This document shows, piece after piece, positions 53,901 through 63,816 of a DNA stretch of 64,000 bases. Position numbers and translations under genes: made by a program. The DNA comes from Paenibacillus daejeonensis DSM 15491. Lineage in GTDB: Bacteria > Bacillota > Bacilli > Paenibacillales > Paenibacillaceae. Location: contig NZ_KB899661.1 of NCBI RefSeq assembly GCF_000378385.1, positions 493,474 to 557,473 on the forward strand, in the 5' to 3' direction. Each line of letters starts with the position of its first letter. The stretch's first letter is position 1. Below the pieces are notes generated by a model. That model saw only the letters and a list, made by a program, of their open reading frames with translations, did no database searches and was not told where the DNA came from.

Positions 53901-55304
53901 GGTAACGGGCACACTACCCAGCACACGGTCCGTTGCACTGGTATTGATCAGCACCGCGCCACCGCCATCAGTGACCGTACCGCGCTCAATCATAACCGCG
54001 TTGTTCCCGAGGCTCACCAGATTCTCGTCATTGCCTGCCATGGCGTTGTGGAACTTGTTGATGGCTACGACTTCGGGATGTGTCCACTGAGGCCGGCTGT
54101 TATCTACGTTGTCAGCGGTCCGTACGCTGGTTCTTTGGCTGCCATCCGCATTGATATTACGGGCAAAAAACAGCGGCGAAGCGTCTTTACGGGCGGCAAT
54201 CATAGCCCAACCCTGACGGATCTGCTTCGGACTGAAGCCCAGGGACTCCCCTTCGTTATTGTAGGTGTCGTGGGATTCAACCCAAGGTACCAGCTGATCG
54301 GCCTTCAGGCCCTCGGCAGCATAATCCGCCCATTTGTCGAGACGGCCAATGTCTCCCAGCTCCAGGACACCACGTACATGATGGCCATACATCGAAGCGG
54401 TCAGGTCGATATACTTGGCATACCCAGCCATCCGGTCGTTGTTCGGGTCTCCTCCTTGCAGCACTTCACCGTACTGGAAGTTTTCCTTACCCTTCTCCTC
54501 AAAATAAGCCTCGGCGGCACCAGTCACATTTTTTACATAGTCACTTTTGAACTCCCCGCCGGGATATCTCGCATTCGTTGCACCTGCGGCCATACTCGCC
54601 GGGGAAGGCACGTCGTCGTCCAGCTCAATGTGCTTGATGGCATCATAGCGGAAGCCGCTCGCGCCAGCATCGATCATGTCCTTCAAGTACGCGATGTAGG
54701 ATTCTTGTACAAACGGAGAGTGCGTGTTCAGATCCCGCAGTCCGCTGATCATCTGAGGCTGGGTCAGCAGAAAACGATCGTTATATCCGACGTTCCCGCC
54801 CACATCGTGAAAATGCGTGCTGTCAGTCCACGGAGCATCGGAATTGGCCGGGCTGCCCATGTGATTCGGCACCACATCGACGATGACTTTGAGGCCTACT
54901 TGCTCGGCAGCGGTGGTCAGACGAACAAACGCGTCTCGGTCACCGTACCGGTTACGGTTGCCGCCTGCTTCCATGTTGCTGGGCTGATAAGCAAAATACC
55001 AGTTGACCCCGGCAGCGCTGCCCATAATTGGCGACGTCTGGATCGCTGTGTATCCGGCGTCCTTAATCGCTTGGAGGTTTTCCTCAATGACATTTAAATT
55101 CCAATCAAAAGCATGCAGGATGACGCCGTCCCGGATACGCTCCGGCGTGTCACCGCTTGCTGCGGCTGCCGCAGCAAGCGGCGATACATCCGCTTGGGAT
55201 TCTGCCTGGGCCGCTGGCACAGCGAAGACCGAGGCCAGCATGACCAGCGCGAGCAGCAGACTAAGGAACCGTTTGTGATGCAATGGGTGGTGGATGGGTT
55301 TCAT
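50937..55304 (-). CDS. Cell-wall-anchored GH13 alpha-amylase with CBM, InlB, FIVAR and SLH modules
   Basis: 1455 residues from the ATG at 55304; AAGGAG is 13 bases upstream, while an ATG at 55316 is too close to it. Signal peptide (FLSLLLALVMLASVFAVPAAQA). GH13 barrel with all four regions: DVVPNHMG, GFRYDAIKH (nucleophile Asp), FQYGEVLQGG (acid/base Glu) and WVESHDTYN. Then a starch-binding CBM25/26-like domain (VDVYFSINRHANFQAWGGY ... HWYKI), InlB-type repeats (GYAFAGWFKDSEGTQAW), two FIVAR helical repeats (LHDGAVEGTQPGQYPTGAKA and LHDQAVAGTEAGQYPASAKA) and three SLH modules at the end. Extracellular starch degradation at the wall surface. A cre-like site precedes it. Confidence 0.93.
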   Translation of the reverse strand: MKPIHHPLHHKRFLSLLLALVMLASVFAVPAAQAESQADVSPLAAAAAASGDTPERIRDGVILHAFDWNLNVIEENLQAIKDAGYTAIQTSPIMGSAAGVNWYFAYQPSNMEAGGNRNRYGDRDAFVRLTTAAEQVGLKVIVDVVPNHMGSPANSDAPWTDSTHFHDVGGNVGYNDRFLLTQPQMISGLRDLNTHSPFVQESYIAYLKDMIDAGASGFRYDAIKHIELDDDVPSPASMAAGATNARYPGGEFKSDYVKNVTGAAEAYFEEKGKENFQYGEVLQGGDPNNDRMAGYAKYIDLTASMYGHHVRGVLELGDIGRLDKWADYAAEGLKADQLVPWVESHDTYNNEGESLGFSPKQIRQGWAMIAARKDASPLFFARNINADGSQRTSVRTADNVDNSRPQWTHPEVVAINKFHNAMAGNDENLVSLGNNAVMIERGTVTDGGGAVLINTSATDRVLGSVPVTFLKDGFYVDALNSANVFTVANGRISGTIPGNPATTSTTDTSTNPGLVVLMERDAASSAILAAMPNDDDVIAGNSFTGNELRLRLSAVGVTDTLYTINNGEAKRFANDETITVSGNYNDPITVTMAGKTAGGHWITKEFAYTRVELHEEAAPPVEEPTHVDVYFSINRHANFQAWGGYSYGVRVYTFNPELFGGWPGGTMTRMKYNGVDTHWYKIRMLRVTAGGIIFNTQSNAGAQQQTNQPAITASMLNNEQLYFYGSNANNFNINGSADSGNNARANWDTAFAAGNGIGFEASGIFPPGRNGVIFNTSGGSTIATQYVRDGEQATRPTTDPTRSGYLFDGKWYTDAALTQVYDFANPVVNTLGDDHIYGMTLYAGWIELEADKFLVDFNTQGGSLVMSIPNVAGDSTITAPEAPVRNGYAFAGWFKDSEGTQAWTFETDTVTASTTLYAKWNVVPYNIDYRDGEVSAVMPGTVPTTYTVESPTFDLSDPSPKEGYTFDGWYTDSQFLPSSKLSSVATGSTRDLTLHARFKANTSRITLDSQSGSGGTEMVTVNYGGRLPLGIARPEREGYSFQGFYTETEGKGQQMYNSSGIRVFEGNVTHTSDRVLYAHWILAGEEVEVDRSTLEQDIRTAQALHDGAVEGTQPGQYPTGAKATLQAAIATATAVYDQSSATQQQVDEAVTALTAAVQGFRNAINPVIIPVNPGTPGVTVDKSVLQTTLRDAQSLHDQAVAGTEAGQYPASAKAALQTAITAAQAVNSSSSATQTAVNQADAELKNQMSAFRAQVIAVEPGNPEEPEEPQNPSLPSFTDIGGHWGEAAIMESVALGFVNGYPDGTFHPNQQVTRLEFTTMLARALRLAEPAQTALDFADASRIPAWAAPSVTAAVQAGWITGYEDRTFRGTNPITRQEMASLIIRALGSQVNAEAELTFADSFSVQNWAKGYVAAAVEQGLMQGQGNNRFAPMANATRAEAATVILNLLKLQSEA

Positions 55305-55341
55305 GGAAATGTTCATTCTCCTTTTGAGTTTTTGATATAGA

Positions 55342-55356
55342 TGTAGCGCTTTCAAA
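55342..55356 (-). promoter_or_regulatory. cre-like catabolite-repression site before the amylase gene
   Basis: Minus strand TTTGAAAGCGCTACA, close to the WTGAAARCGYTTWNN form of CcpA sites, 38 bases upstream of the chosen start. Expected role: glucose repression. The -10/-35 boxes were not resolved. Confidence 0.6.
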
Positions 55357-55369
55357 CTTTGGAGACCCC

Positions 55370-55739
55370 GTGTTTATGTAAATCCTCTCGCCAATTTGGA
55401 AGGCCTACTAACTATATCATTCCCCGTAAGCAGCGAAGGGGGAGAACGTTTTGCAATGGGGTGAAGTATTCTGCGAACTTTCCGAGTGCAGGAAAAAATG
55501 TCTACCCTGTTTTTGTACATTCGTCGCTCGGCTACCCCGTCGCTCATGGCACGACACCTTCTTGGGAGCGCGCCAGCCTGGATAATCACCCGAAGACCAC
55601 GAACACCGCATCCGCTCCTGTGCTTGGTGGGGCTTTCTCAAGCAACCGATGAATCGACCTGGTCCTGCTTGCAGCTGTGGGACAGGCGCAACCGTTGGGT
55701 CAGTTCGAAGATGACTTAATAACCCCCGTCCACCCCTAG
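55370..55739. other. Intergenic stretch without recognised content
   Basis: Between the amylase leader and the family D element. Overlapping frames on both strands (up to about 110 codons) lack ribosome-binding sites and protein-like composition. It is the right edge of the starch block. Confidence 0.4.
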
Positions 55740-55924
55740 CTAAAGACAAAAGTGCAACGAAATGCTGCGTATTCTCCGATCTTCTATGTCATAGCGACAA
55801 AAATACAATCAATCGCTCCATAAATTCCACATTTATACAATTACGAGCATAATAACTGCACAATTGTCTTTAGTCCCCCGAGATAAGCTATTCTATTAGG
55901 ATTTAACTGTACTTTTGTCTTTAA
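55740..55924. repeat. Family D repeat element (185 bp, two direct + two inverted units)
   Basis: Direct units CTAAAGACAAAAGTGCAACG (55740) and TAGCGACAAAAATACAATC (about 55792); inverted units GCACAATTGTCTTTAG (ends 55873) and GTACTTTTGTCTTTAA (ends near 55924). Unit spacing about 52 bases and total length 185, the same plan as family A but with unrelated sequence. Non-coding. Confidence 0.7.
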
Positions 55925-56169
55925 CCATCTGAGTTGTGGTCGTAGGAGTATCGGCGCCATGCTGCCGAACCCAACGCACTGGGAGCTGAGCACGGAAAGA
56001 AAGTTTACTTACCGCCTTCCGCTGTATGCTCTACCAACCGGCGGACCCGGCGCCCCTCGTTTCCTCTAACTACCCAACCTACGATAATCGTCTGTGCCGC
56101 ATGTGTTTCTACGACCGCCGTCACGCTACCGAACCCCGCGCCCTGGAAGCTGCGGACGGAACACAAAAA

Positions 56170-56194
56170 GACGCAAGGGTTGCTCCCTTGCGTC
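56170..56194 (-). terminator. Minus-strand terminator hairpin of unknown transcript
   Basis: GACGCAAGGG and CCCTTGCGTC around TTGCT; on the minus strand TTTTTGTG follows. purA already has its own terminator 140 bases earlier, so this one would end readthrough or a short RNA made from 56195-56330, where no frame is seen. Confidence 0.65.
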
Positions 56195-56330
56195 TCTCTC
56201 ATGATGTCGTTCTTATGTTGCTCTTGTGTGCTTTTATATTACTCTTACGTTGTTCCTTAGTTACGTCGTTGCTCCCTTGCGCCGCTACCTCGTAAGTTGG
56301 GTTGCACCAGTCTCGAGAAGGTAGTCACAA
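56195..56330. other. Short region between two terminators, no frame
   Basis: It repeats GTTGCTCCCTTGCG, also present in the hairpin just to its left. It could hold a small RNA on the minus strand, but no promoter was identified. Confidence 0.25.
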
Positions 56331-56331
56331 T

Positions 56332-56393
56332 GAAAAAGAAAGTCCGGATGACCAGGCCGCCTGTATACCAGACGGCTCCGGGTCATCCGGACT
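56332..56393 (-). terminator. Terminator of purA
   Basis: AGTCCGGATGACC pairs with GGTCATCCGGACT, with inner GCCGCCTG / CAGACGGC pairing; on the minus strand TTTCTTTTTC follows. It lies about 54 bases after the purA stop. Confidence 0.9.
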
Positions 56394-56446
56394 CAATAGG
56401 TTAGTGCTTCTTATGGTAGACGAATCGAGTTCGTCCGGTCTTGGTA

Positions 56447-57736
<1,290 letters not shown>

Positions 57737-57787
57737 TCATTCCCCCACTTCAGTGTATGTACACACCGAAAATTACTGCCTTATAAA

Positions 57788-57845
57788 AGTGGTTCAAAAA
57801 GTCCGCTTTTGATCACAAAGTGATTTCGACTTTTTTGAACTCGCA
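57788..57845. repeat. Family C intergenic repeat, short palindromic form, upstream of purA
   Basis: GGTTCAAAAAGTC and GACTTTTTTGAAC face each other around CGCTTTTGATCACAAAGTGA. The shared text also occurs at 43416-43580. It may act as a terminator or as an element in the purA leader; no purine riboswitch features were seen. Confidence 0.6.
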
Positions 57846-57961
57846 TTTATATTTAGACAGCACTCTCAGTGTAGCAGTCCGTATTTTGCCTGTCAACCGA
57901 AAAGCGAACATTTACAATACAGCATATTTTAATGTTCGGAAATAGCTATCATCTCTCTACG

Positions 57962-59314
57962 CTAAGCCGGTTCCTGATGGGAGCGGTCCAGGCTGACGAA
58001 CTTGTTGAAGTTCTTCAAGAACGCCAGCTCCACCGTGCCCACCGGTCCATTCCGCTGCTTGGCGATGATGATCTCGATGATATTTTTCTTCTCCGACTCT
58101 TTATCATAGTAATCATCCCGGTACAAGAACGCCACGATATCAGCATCCTGCTCGATCGAACCGGATTCCCGCAAGTCCGACATCATGGGCCGCTTATCCT
58201 GCCGCTGCTCCACACCCCGGCTGAGCTGGGATAGTGCGATGACCGGCACTTCGAGTTCCCGGGCAATCTGCTTGAGCGTCCGCGAGATCTCGGAGACCTC
58301 CTGCTGCCGGTTCTCCCCGGCCTTGCCACGGCCTTGGATCAGCTGCAAGTAGTCGATAAGGATCATACCGAGACCCTTCTCCTTCTTGAGCCGACGACAC
58401 TTGGCGCGGATATCCGCCACGGTGATGCCCGGCGTATCATCAATATAGATCTCCGCTTCGGACAAGGAGCCAATCGCCATCGTCAGCTTCTCCCAATCGT
58501 CACCCTCCAGATAACCGGTCCGCATCCGGCCCGCATCGACGTTGGACTCCGCACAGATCATCCGCTGCACGAGCTGGGCCGCGGACATCTCCAGCGAGAA
58601 GATAGCGACGGTCTCGCGGGCCCGCACGCCGACATTCTGAGCGATATTCAGCGCGAAGGCCGTCTTACCGACCGAGGGACGCGCCGCGACAATGATCAGG
58701 TCATTCCGCTGGAAGCCCGAGGTCATTTTGTCGAGGTCGTGGAAGCCCGATGGAATACCTGACGCGTTGCCTTTGTTGGTATAGAGCTGCTCTACCTTCT
58801 CGAATACTTCCATCAGCACGTCACGGATGGAGATGAAGCCGCTGCTGGAGCGACGGTTGGACAGCTCCATGATGCGCGCCTCGGCATCGCTAAGCAACGC
58901 GCTCACTTGGTCTTCGCCGGCATAGCCGTCAGTCACAATCTCGGTTGCCGTGCGGATAAGACGGCGCAGCATCGATTTCTCCTCGACGATCTGCGCGTAG
59001 TAGTCCACGTTGGCCGCCGTCGGCACACCGCCGACCAGCTTGGCCAGGTAACTGACGCCGCCGATCCCCTCGAGCTGCTGATGATCCTGCAGATACGCCG
59101 TCAGGGTGACAAGGTCGATGGGCTGTCCAGCCTCGCCGAGCTCCACCATCGCATCGAAGATCTGCTGGTGCTCAGCCGTATAAAAGTCCTCGCTGCGCAC
59201 CCGCTCCATGGCAGTGATGAGCGCCTCGCCCTGCAACAGGACAGCACCCAACACCGCTTGCTCCGCTTCGAGGTTCTGCGGCGGTACGCGATCATACATC
59301 ATCTCGGGGTTCAT
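57962..59314 (-). CDS. dnaB: Replicative DNA helicase DnaB (DnaC in B. subtilis)
   Basis: 450 residues from the ATG at 59314, with AAAGGAG 10 bases upstream and the family start RVPPQNLEAEQAVLGAVLL. DnaB N-terminal domain at about 10-110, C-terminal RecA-type core with Walker A AARPSVGKTAFAL, FSLEMSAAQLVQRM, Walker B MILIDYLQLIQG, and the R-finger region LSQLSRGVEQRQDKRPMMSDLRESGSIEQDAD. A hexameric 5'-3' helicase at replication forks. It follows rplI after 475 bases instead of the usual short gap. Confidence 0.97.
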   Translation of the reverse strand: MNPEMMYDRVPPQNLEAEQAVLGAVLLQGEALITAMERVRSEDFYTAEHQQIFDAMVELGEAGQPIDLVTLTAYLQDHQQLEGIGGVSYLAKLVGGVPTAANVDYYAQIVEEKSMLRRLIRTATEIVTDGYAGEDQVSALLSDAEARIMELSNRRSSSGFISIRDVLMEVFEKVEQLYTNKGNASGIPSGFHDLDKMTSGFQRNDLIIVAARPSVGKTAFALNIAQNVGVRARETVAIFSLEMSAAQLVQRMICAESNVDAGRMRTGYLEGDDWEKLTMAIGSLSEAEIYIDDTPGITVADIRAKCRRLKKEKGLGMILIDYLQLIQGRGKAGENRQQEVSEISRTLKQIARELEVPVIALSQLSRGVEQRQDKRPMMSDLRESGSIEQDADIVAFLYRDDYYDKESEKKNIIEIIIAKQRNGPVGTVELAFLKNFNKFVSLDRSHQEPA

Positions 59315-59534
59315 GCGTTTACAGCTCCTTTGCTTACTTAATACTATAGCAGCCTTCCAGCCGCCCAATGCTTGGTACAGGCGTCATCGTTCAATTATCC
59401 CGCCAACCCACTCCAGCTCACGCAGCACTTTGGTGTGCGATGCCGGAGTAGGCGCGGGGTCTTCTCCCATTATCAAGCCCAGGCGCCGCTTGGTAAACTG
59501 TAAATGACTGTTAAGCGTACCATCTATCTCTTCG

Positions 59535-59669
59535 CTAACGGCCACCACGGCTTTTATTCCATCGAAAAAGCAGCCTCTCCCAAGCTAACGGCCACAGGCG
59601 CCGCTATTTCCTTGAAAACAGGCCCATTGGACCGGATAAGCTAAGAATAGCTGCGCTCATGGCCGTTAC
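59535..59669. repeat. Family A repeat element, copy 3 (135 bp, three units)
   Basis: Direct units begin CTAACGGCCAC at 59535 and 59585 (50 apart); one inverted unit ends ATGGCCGTTAC at 59669; the fourth unit is missing. It fills part of the 475-base gap between rplI and dnaB; the rest of that gap shows nothing recognisable. Confidence 0.8.
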
Positions 59670-59789
59670 CATTTCAAAAGGACGCTTCTTGCATTCCCAC
59701 CGCCGATCACTGGGCCCTTGGCAAGCCAAAAATAGCAGTCCTCAAGCCACCGCCCCGCCCGGAGTGCTGCCTCTCATCCGGTTGTCGTC

Positions 59790-60236
59790 TTATTCCTCTG
59801 CTGCCTGTACTTTCAATGTGCCTTTCACTTCCGGATGTAATTTCACGCCGACCTGGGTGAAGCCCAGAGCACGGATCGGATCGGCCAGTTCAATTTTGCG
59901 CTTGTCGATCTTGATGCCATGCTGCTCTGCCAATGCCTCGCCAATTTGCTTGGTTGTAATGGCACCGAACAGGCGACCGCCCTCGCCAGCTTTGGTCTTG
60001 ATGACAACCGTCATCTCGCCCAGCTTTTCCGCCAGCTTCTCCGCATCGATTTTTTCCTGCTCCTTCTTCTTGTTCTCCGAGGCCTTCTGGTTTTGCATCG
60101 TCTTGATGTTGCCGTCAGACGCTTGCTTTACAAGTCCTTTTGGAAACAGAAAATTGCGTGCGTAGCCTTCGGAAACTTCCTTCACTTCGCCTTTTTTGCC
60201 TTGTCCTTTGACATCCTGCAAGAAGATTACTTTCAT
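59790..60236 (-). CDS. rplI: 50S ribosomal protein L9
   Basis: 148 residues. Classic L9 start [30 protein letters not shown] in type, a long connecting helix rich in Lys/Glu ([26 protein letters not shown]) and a C-terminal domain with [16 protein letters not shown]. Binds 23S rRNA domain V near the L1 stalk. Its ATG overlaps the gdpP stop by four bases, as in B. subtilis. Confidence 0.97.
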   Translation of the reverse strand: MKVIFLQDVKGQGKKGEVKEVSEGYARNFLFPKGLVKQASDGNIKTMQNQKASENKKKEQEKIDAEKLAEKLGEMTVVIKTKAGEGGRLFGAITTKQIGEALAEQHGIKIDKRKIELADPIRALGFTQVGVKLHPEVKGTLKVQAAEE

Positions 60237-62200
60237 TCGAATAACCCCTCTTCCTTATCGATATCTTCGAGTACTTGCTTGAGCTTCTCTGCCACTTGAT
60301 CCGTCGTGCCCTCCAGCTGGGCCGCTGCATTGGTCAAATGTCCACCGCCACCCATTCGCTCCATGACGACCTGAACATTCATGTGACCAAGTGAACGGGC
60401 GCTGACCCCGATTAAACCATCTGTTCGCTGACCGATGACGAAGGACGCCATCACGTCGGTCATATTGAGCAGCGTATCGGCAGCCTGGGCAATCAGTAGC
60501 TGTGAATACTGGCGGCCCGTGTTGGTAACGGCAATTCCGATGTGATCATGGATGATCTCGGCATGCTTAATAATGTCCGCCTTCTTGATGTACTCCTCCA
60601 GGTCTTCCTTAAGCATCCGCTGGATGAGTGAGGAATCGGCACCATTGCGCCGCAGGAATGATGCGGCCTCGAATGTCCGCGCCCCGGTGCGGAGCGAGAA
60701 GCTCTTGGTGTCGACCGTGATGCCTGCCAGCAGTGCCGTCGCCTCCGCCACATCGAGAATGACACGATCATGGATATATTGCAGCAGCTCCGTCACCAGC
60801 TCACAGGTGGACGAAGCATACGGCTCCATGTAGACCAGCAGCGGATTATTTATGAATTCTTCGCTGCGGCGGTGATGGTCAATCACGACAATCCGGTCCG
60901 TCATCGACAGCAGCCTGGGCTCCTTGACCATCGAAGCCTTGTGGGTATCAACGACGACGGCCAGTGTACGGCTATCGACAAGACCGAGTGCCTGCTCCGG
61001 CGAGATGATCCGCTTCATCAGGTGCTCTTCGTCCTCCAGAATCTCCATCATCTTCTGGATAGCCGGATTGACCGACTCCAATACGAAGAAGGCTTCCTTG
61101 TTGAAGAGCCTGGCGGCCTTCAGCACGCCGATGCCGGCGCCGACGGAGTCCATGTCCGGCATTTTGTGACCCATGATGACGACATTGCTGCTCTCCTTGA
61201 TCATATCCCGGAGCGCATGAGCGACAACGCGGGCACGCACGCGAGTCCGCTTCTCTACAGCATTGGATTTGCCGCCGTAGAACGTCTGCCGCTGCCCATC
61301 CTTGACCGCTACCTGATCACCGCCGCGGCCAAGTGCGATATCCAGACTCGTCTGCGCCCACTGACCCAGCTCACTGATGCTGTCCGCATTGACGGCGATG
61401 CCGATACTGAGCGTCATCGGAATCTTGTTCTCGATCGTAATCTCCCGCACTTCATCGAGCAGCACGAACCGCGATTGCTCAAGCTGACGCACGGTCCGCT
61501 GGTCGGTAATAATGAGATAACGGTCAGAGGTGAGCCGCTTCAGGTAGAGATGATAATGCTGAGCCCAGCCGGTAATTTCGGCGGTTACTTTGGAGAGGAA
61601 GGTCGCCCTCTGCTGGTCGTCCATTCCCTGAGTTGCTTCCTCCAGGTTATCCATCATCACGATTCCAAGTGCAAGCTTCTCTTCCTCGTACCGTTTCTCC
61701 AGCTTCCACCGGCGGGTAATGTCCCGGATATGAATCAGCCGCTCCTCCTGTTTGAGAAGGAACTCGTATACACGCGACTCATGGGTGACCTCAGCGAGCG
61801 ACTCCTTCTTGTCCTTGAGCGCTGCCTGCAGAGACGGGAACAGCTCGGTGAGGGAAGAGCCGATAATGGAATCGCGGCCCAGCATCTCCGAGACATATTG
61901 ATTGTGCCACTCGACGGCACGCTCCTCATTGTAGAGGATAATACCGAAGGGCAGCTCACTGATGACCTCGTTGCCGGCTTTTTTCACCCGGTAGGACAAG
62001 GTACCTAGATAATTCTTGAGATCCCGGCGAAACGCGCGCTCCGCGCGCAGCGTGTACCAGGCGAAGGCCAGCGTGGCAACGAGCGCAACCACCCCGATGG
62101 GCCACTCGTACCAGGCGAGAGCTGCCGTCATGATGATCATGAGGACAAACGCCCACACCTGTGCCATGCCGTGCCATCGTTTGATTAGGAACTTCGGCAT
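60233..62200 (-). CDS. gdpP: Cyclic-di-AMP phosphodiesterase GdpP
   Basis: 655 residues, full length. Two N-terminal membrane helices (about 14-55), a PAS domain ([21 protein letters not shown]), a degenerate GGDEF domain ([11 protein letters not shown] in place of GGDEF), then DHH and DHHA1 domains with [31 protein letters not shown] and the final [13 protein letters not shown]. It hydrolyses c-di-AMP to pApA and thereby affects potassium, osmotic and beta-lactam responses. Coupled to rplI downstream and preceded by yybS. Confidence 0.96.
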   Translation of the reverse strand: MPKFLIKRWHGMAQVWAFVLMIIMTAALAWYEWPIGVVALVATLAFAWYTLRAERAFRRDLKNYLGTLSYRVKKAGNEVISELPFGIILYNEERAVEWHNQYVSEMLGRDSIIGSSLTELFPSLQAALKDKKESLAEVTHESRVYEFLLKQEERLIHIRDITRRWKLEKRYEEEKLALGIVMMDNLEEATQGMDDQQRATFLSKVTAEITGWAQHYHLYLKRLTSDRYLIITDQRTVRQLEQSRFVLLDEVREITIENKIPMTLSIGIAVNADSISELGQWAQTSLDIALGRGGDQVAVKDGQRQTFYGGKSNAVEKRTRVRARVVAHALRDMIKESSNVVIMGHKMPDMDSVGAGIGVLKAARLFNKEAFFVLESVNPAIQKMMEILEDEEHLMKRIISPEQALGLVDSRTLAVVVDTHKASMVKEPRLLSMTDRIVVIDHHRRSEEFINNPLLVYMEPYASSTCELVTELLQYIHDRVILDVAEATALLAGITVDTKSFSLRTGARTFEAASFLRRNGADSSLIQRMLKEDLEEYIKKADIIKHAEIIHDHIGIAVTNTGRQYSQLLIAQAADTLLNMTDVMASFVIGQRTDGLIGVSARSLGHMNVQVVMERMGGGGHLTNAAAQLEGTTDQVAEKLKQVLEDIDKEEGLFE

Positions 62201-62218
62201 TCTAATCCGCCCCTGTAG

Positions 62219-63121
62219 CTAGGATTTCGTAAATGACTTTCGGATCGGAAACGCAACATCCAGCACCCCGATCAGACTCAGTGGCGGGAACAGGAACACC
62301 GGTATGGCTAACAAAACCGGTATGGCCTTGCTCCAGCGCTTCTGATCGGCGATAAAGAAAAACAATCCGATAGCCTGAATCGTAAACACAAGCCGCAGCA
62401 GCGGAATCAGGTTCACGAGCACAGTATTCATAAAGGAATCGCCCGTGCTGTCTACAAACAGATCCGCAATCAGTGCGATCAGATAATACATAACAAATGA
62501 TTTCGGCAGCATCCAGTCCTTGGCAGGCTTGAAGCCCGGCACTTCGATGCCTTCACGGGAAAGCAGCTTGCGGGTCAGTCCATGCGTGACAATAACGAGG
62601 GTAAATGAAACCGCAATCAGAACCCAAGGAATCGACTGCACCACGGTACGAACGAAAGATTCGGTCACCTCGGTCGTCCAGCTTGGCGGCATCAGTCCCT
62701 GCGCCTGCAGCATCGCTACCTGATCCCGGATGATGTTGCCCATCTCGCCGGTAATGGAGATCCCGAAGATCGCATTGAACAGGACCATCTCCAACAGGAA
62801 CTGGCCCAATACGGCAAGCACGCCTGCGGTGACGACGGTCCGGGCGACCGAGCGACGGCGGTAGAGATGACCCATGATAATCGCTGGAACCAGGAAGAAG
62901 AAGCCTAAGATGAGCGACACAGGTCCGTTGATTAAAAAAGCAAACAACAGCACCAGCAGCATATGAATCGCAAACTGCTGCCTTGTAAGCGTAGTATAGA
63001 GCAGAACTAACGGTACCATGACGACTGGCACAGCGAGCAGATTGATGCCCGGCAGCGCGACCGACACGAGCAGTACAAGCGCCAATACACTCCATAGAAT
63101 TGATTTCAAGCCGACTTTCAA
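62219..63121 (-). CDS. yybS: DUF2232 integral membrane protein YybS
   Basis: 300 residues from the TTG at 63121, which has AAGAGGTGA at proper distance; a GTG three codons earlier would sit on that signal. About seven to eight membrane helices (SILWSVLALVLLVSVALPGINL, VPLVLLYTTL, HMLLVLLFAFLINGPVSLILGFFFLVPAIIM, VLIAVSFTLVIVTHGL and more) and the family text PGFKPAKDWMLPKSFVMYYLIALI. Function unknown; a substrate-binding membrane component is suspected for the family. Always next to gdpP and rplI, so linked to the same operon. Confidence 0.88.
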   Translation of the reverse strand: MKVGLKSILWSVLALVLLVSVALPGINLLAVPVVMVPLVLLYTTLTRQQFAIHMLLVLLFAFLINGPVSLILGFFFLVPAIIMGHLYRRRSVARTVVTAGVLAVLGQFLLEMVLFNAIFGISITGEMGNIIRDQVAMLQAQGLMPPSWTTEVTESFVRTVVQSIPWVLIAVSFTLVIVTHGLTRKLLSREGIEVPGFKPAKDWMLPKSFVMYYLIALIADLFVDSTGDSFMNTVLVNLIPLLRLVFTIQAIGLFFFIADQKRWSKAIPVLLAIPVFLFPPLSLIGVLDVAFPIRKSFTKS

Positions 63122-63344
63122 CCGGTTCACCTCTTGCTTCTAAATGGGCTTGGTAGCAAGCTTTACGCCCCATTATACCATAAAATCCAAACGCAACATA
63201 CGCGCCGCCCCTCCACAGCAGCATGGGGGCCTCGGGGCCCTTCTATATCTATGTAGCCTGACCCTCCAGATATGTGTGCTCCCGCAGGATCTTACCCTTT
63301 GTTCTTATTTAGCTTTTGATCGCTTAGGCCGCCTAGACAGCCCC
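63122..63344. other. Leader region upstream of yybS, nothing recognised
   Basis: No frame with a ribosome-binding site. A promoter for the yybS-gdpP-rplI operon is expected here, but no convincing boxes were found. Confidence 0.3.
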
Positions 63345-63535
63345 TCCCGCTAATTGCAATTCTGCACTTAGCAGGCTAGTTTAGGTAGGTTCTAGCGAAA
63401 GTAAGTGCAAAAGCGCAATTAATCGGGCGGGAATAGGTAATTTGTGGATATTTTGCTGGGATTAGTTGTACTTTTACCTTTAGCAAACCAATAATCCGAC
63501 GAATAACCGATTGGTAGTGGTATTTTTACACTTAG
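63345..63535. repeat. Family D-like repeat element, rearranged copy
   Basis: TCCCGCTAATTGCAATTCTG (63346 on) is roughly repeated inverted at 63400-63432 (GTAAGTGCAAAAGCGCAATT then CGGGCGGGA). Two further inverted units end CTTTTACCTTTAG (63483) and TTTTTACACTTAG (63535), 52 bases apart. The GTACTTTTNNCTTTAG text ties it to the element at 55740. Confidence 0.55.
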
Positions 63536-63599
63536 GCTCCAAGTTAGTTGGTGCGGGTGCGGGTGCGGGCGTTGGATCACCAAGGCTTCCTCCCTCGCT

Positions 63600-63784
63600 C
63601 TAACGGCCATATGTGCGCTTATTTGGCCAGTTTAGCAGCGGTTTCTGATCTAACGGACACAGGTGCCGCTATTTGACCCAAATGTGACGTCACACACAAC
63701 AAAAAGTAGAAATAACTGCGCTCATGGCCGTTAGAATCTCAGACAGCCGATTTTGAGCCAAATAACTGCTGTGGTGGCCGTTAG
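63600..63784. repeat. Family A repeat element, copy 4 (185 bp, complete)
   Basis: Direct units start CTAACGGCCAT at 63600 and CTAACGGACAC at 63650; inverted units end ATGGCCGTTAG at 63734 and GTGGCCGTTAG at 63784, so spacings are 50 and 50. The clearest copy: within units GCNGYTATTTGRC follows the head motif. Confidence 0.85.
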
Positions 63785-63816
63785 AGCGAGGGCAAAAGGC
63801 GGTGGGTGGCGGCAGA

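Noticed and set aside
55417..55749. 110-codon minus-strand frame before the amylase
   Set aside because: No ribosome-binding site, overlapped by another equally poor plus-strand frame, and Arg/Ser-rich composition.
55900..56200. tRNA gene
   Set aside because: No cloverleaf with a T-loop of the GTTCRANNC form and matching acceptor arms could be drawn; the visible hairpin is a terminator.
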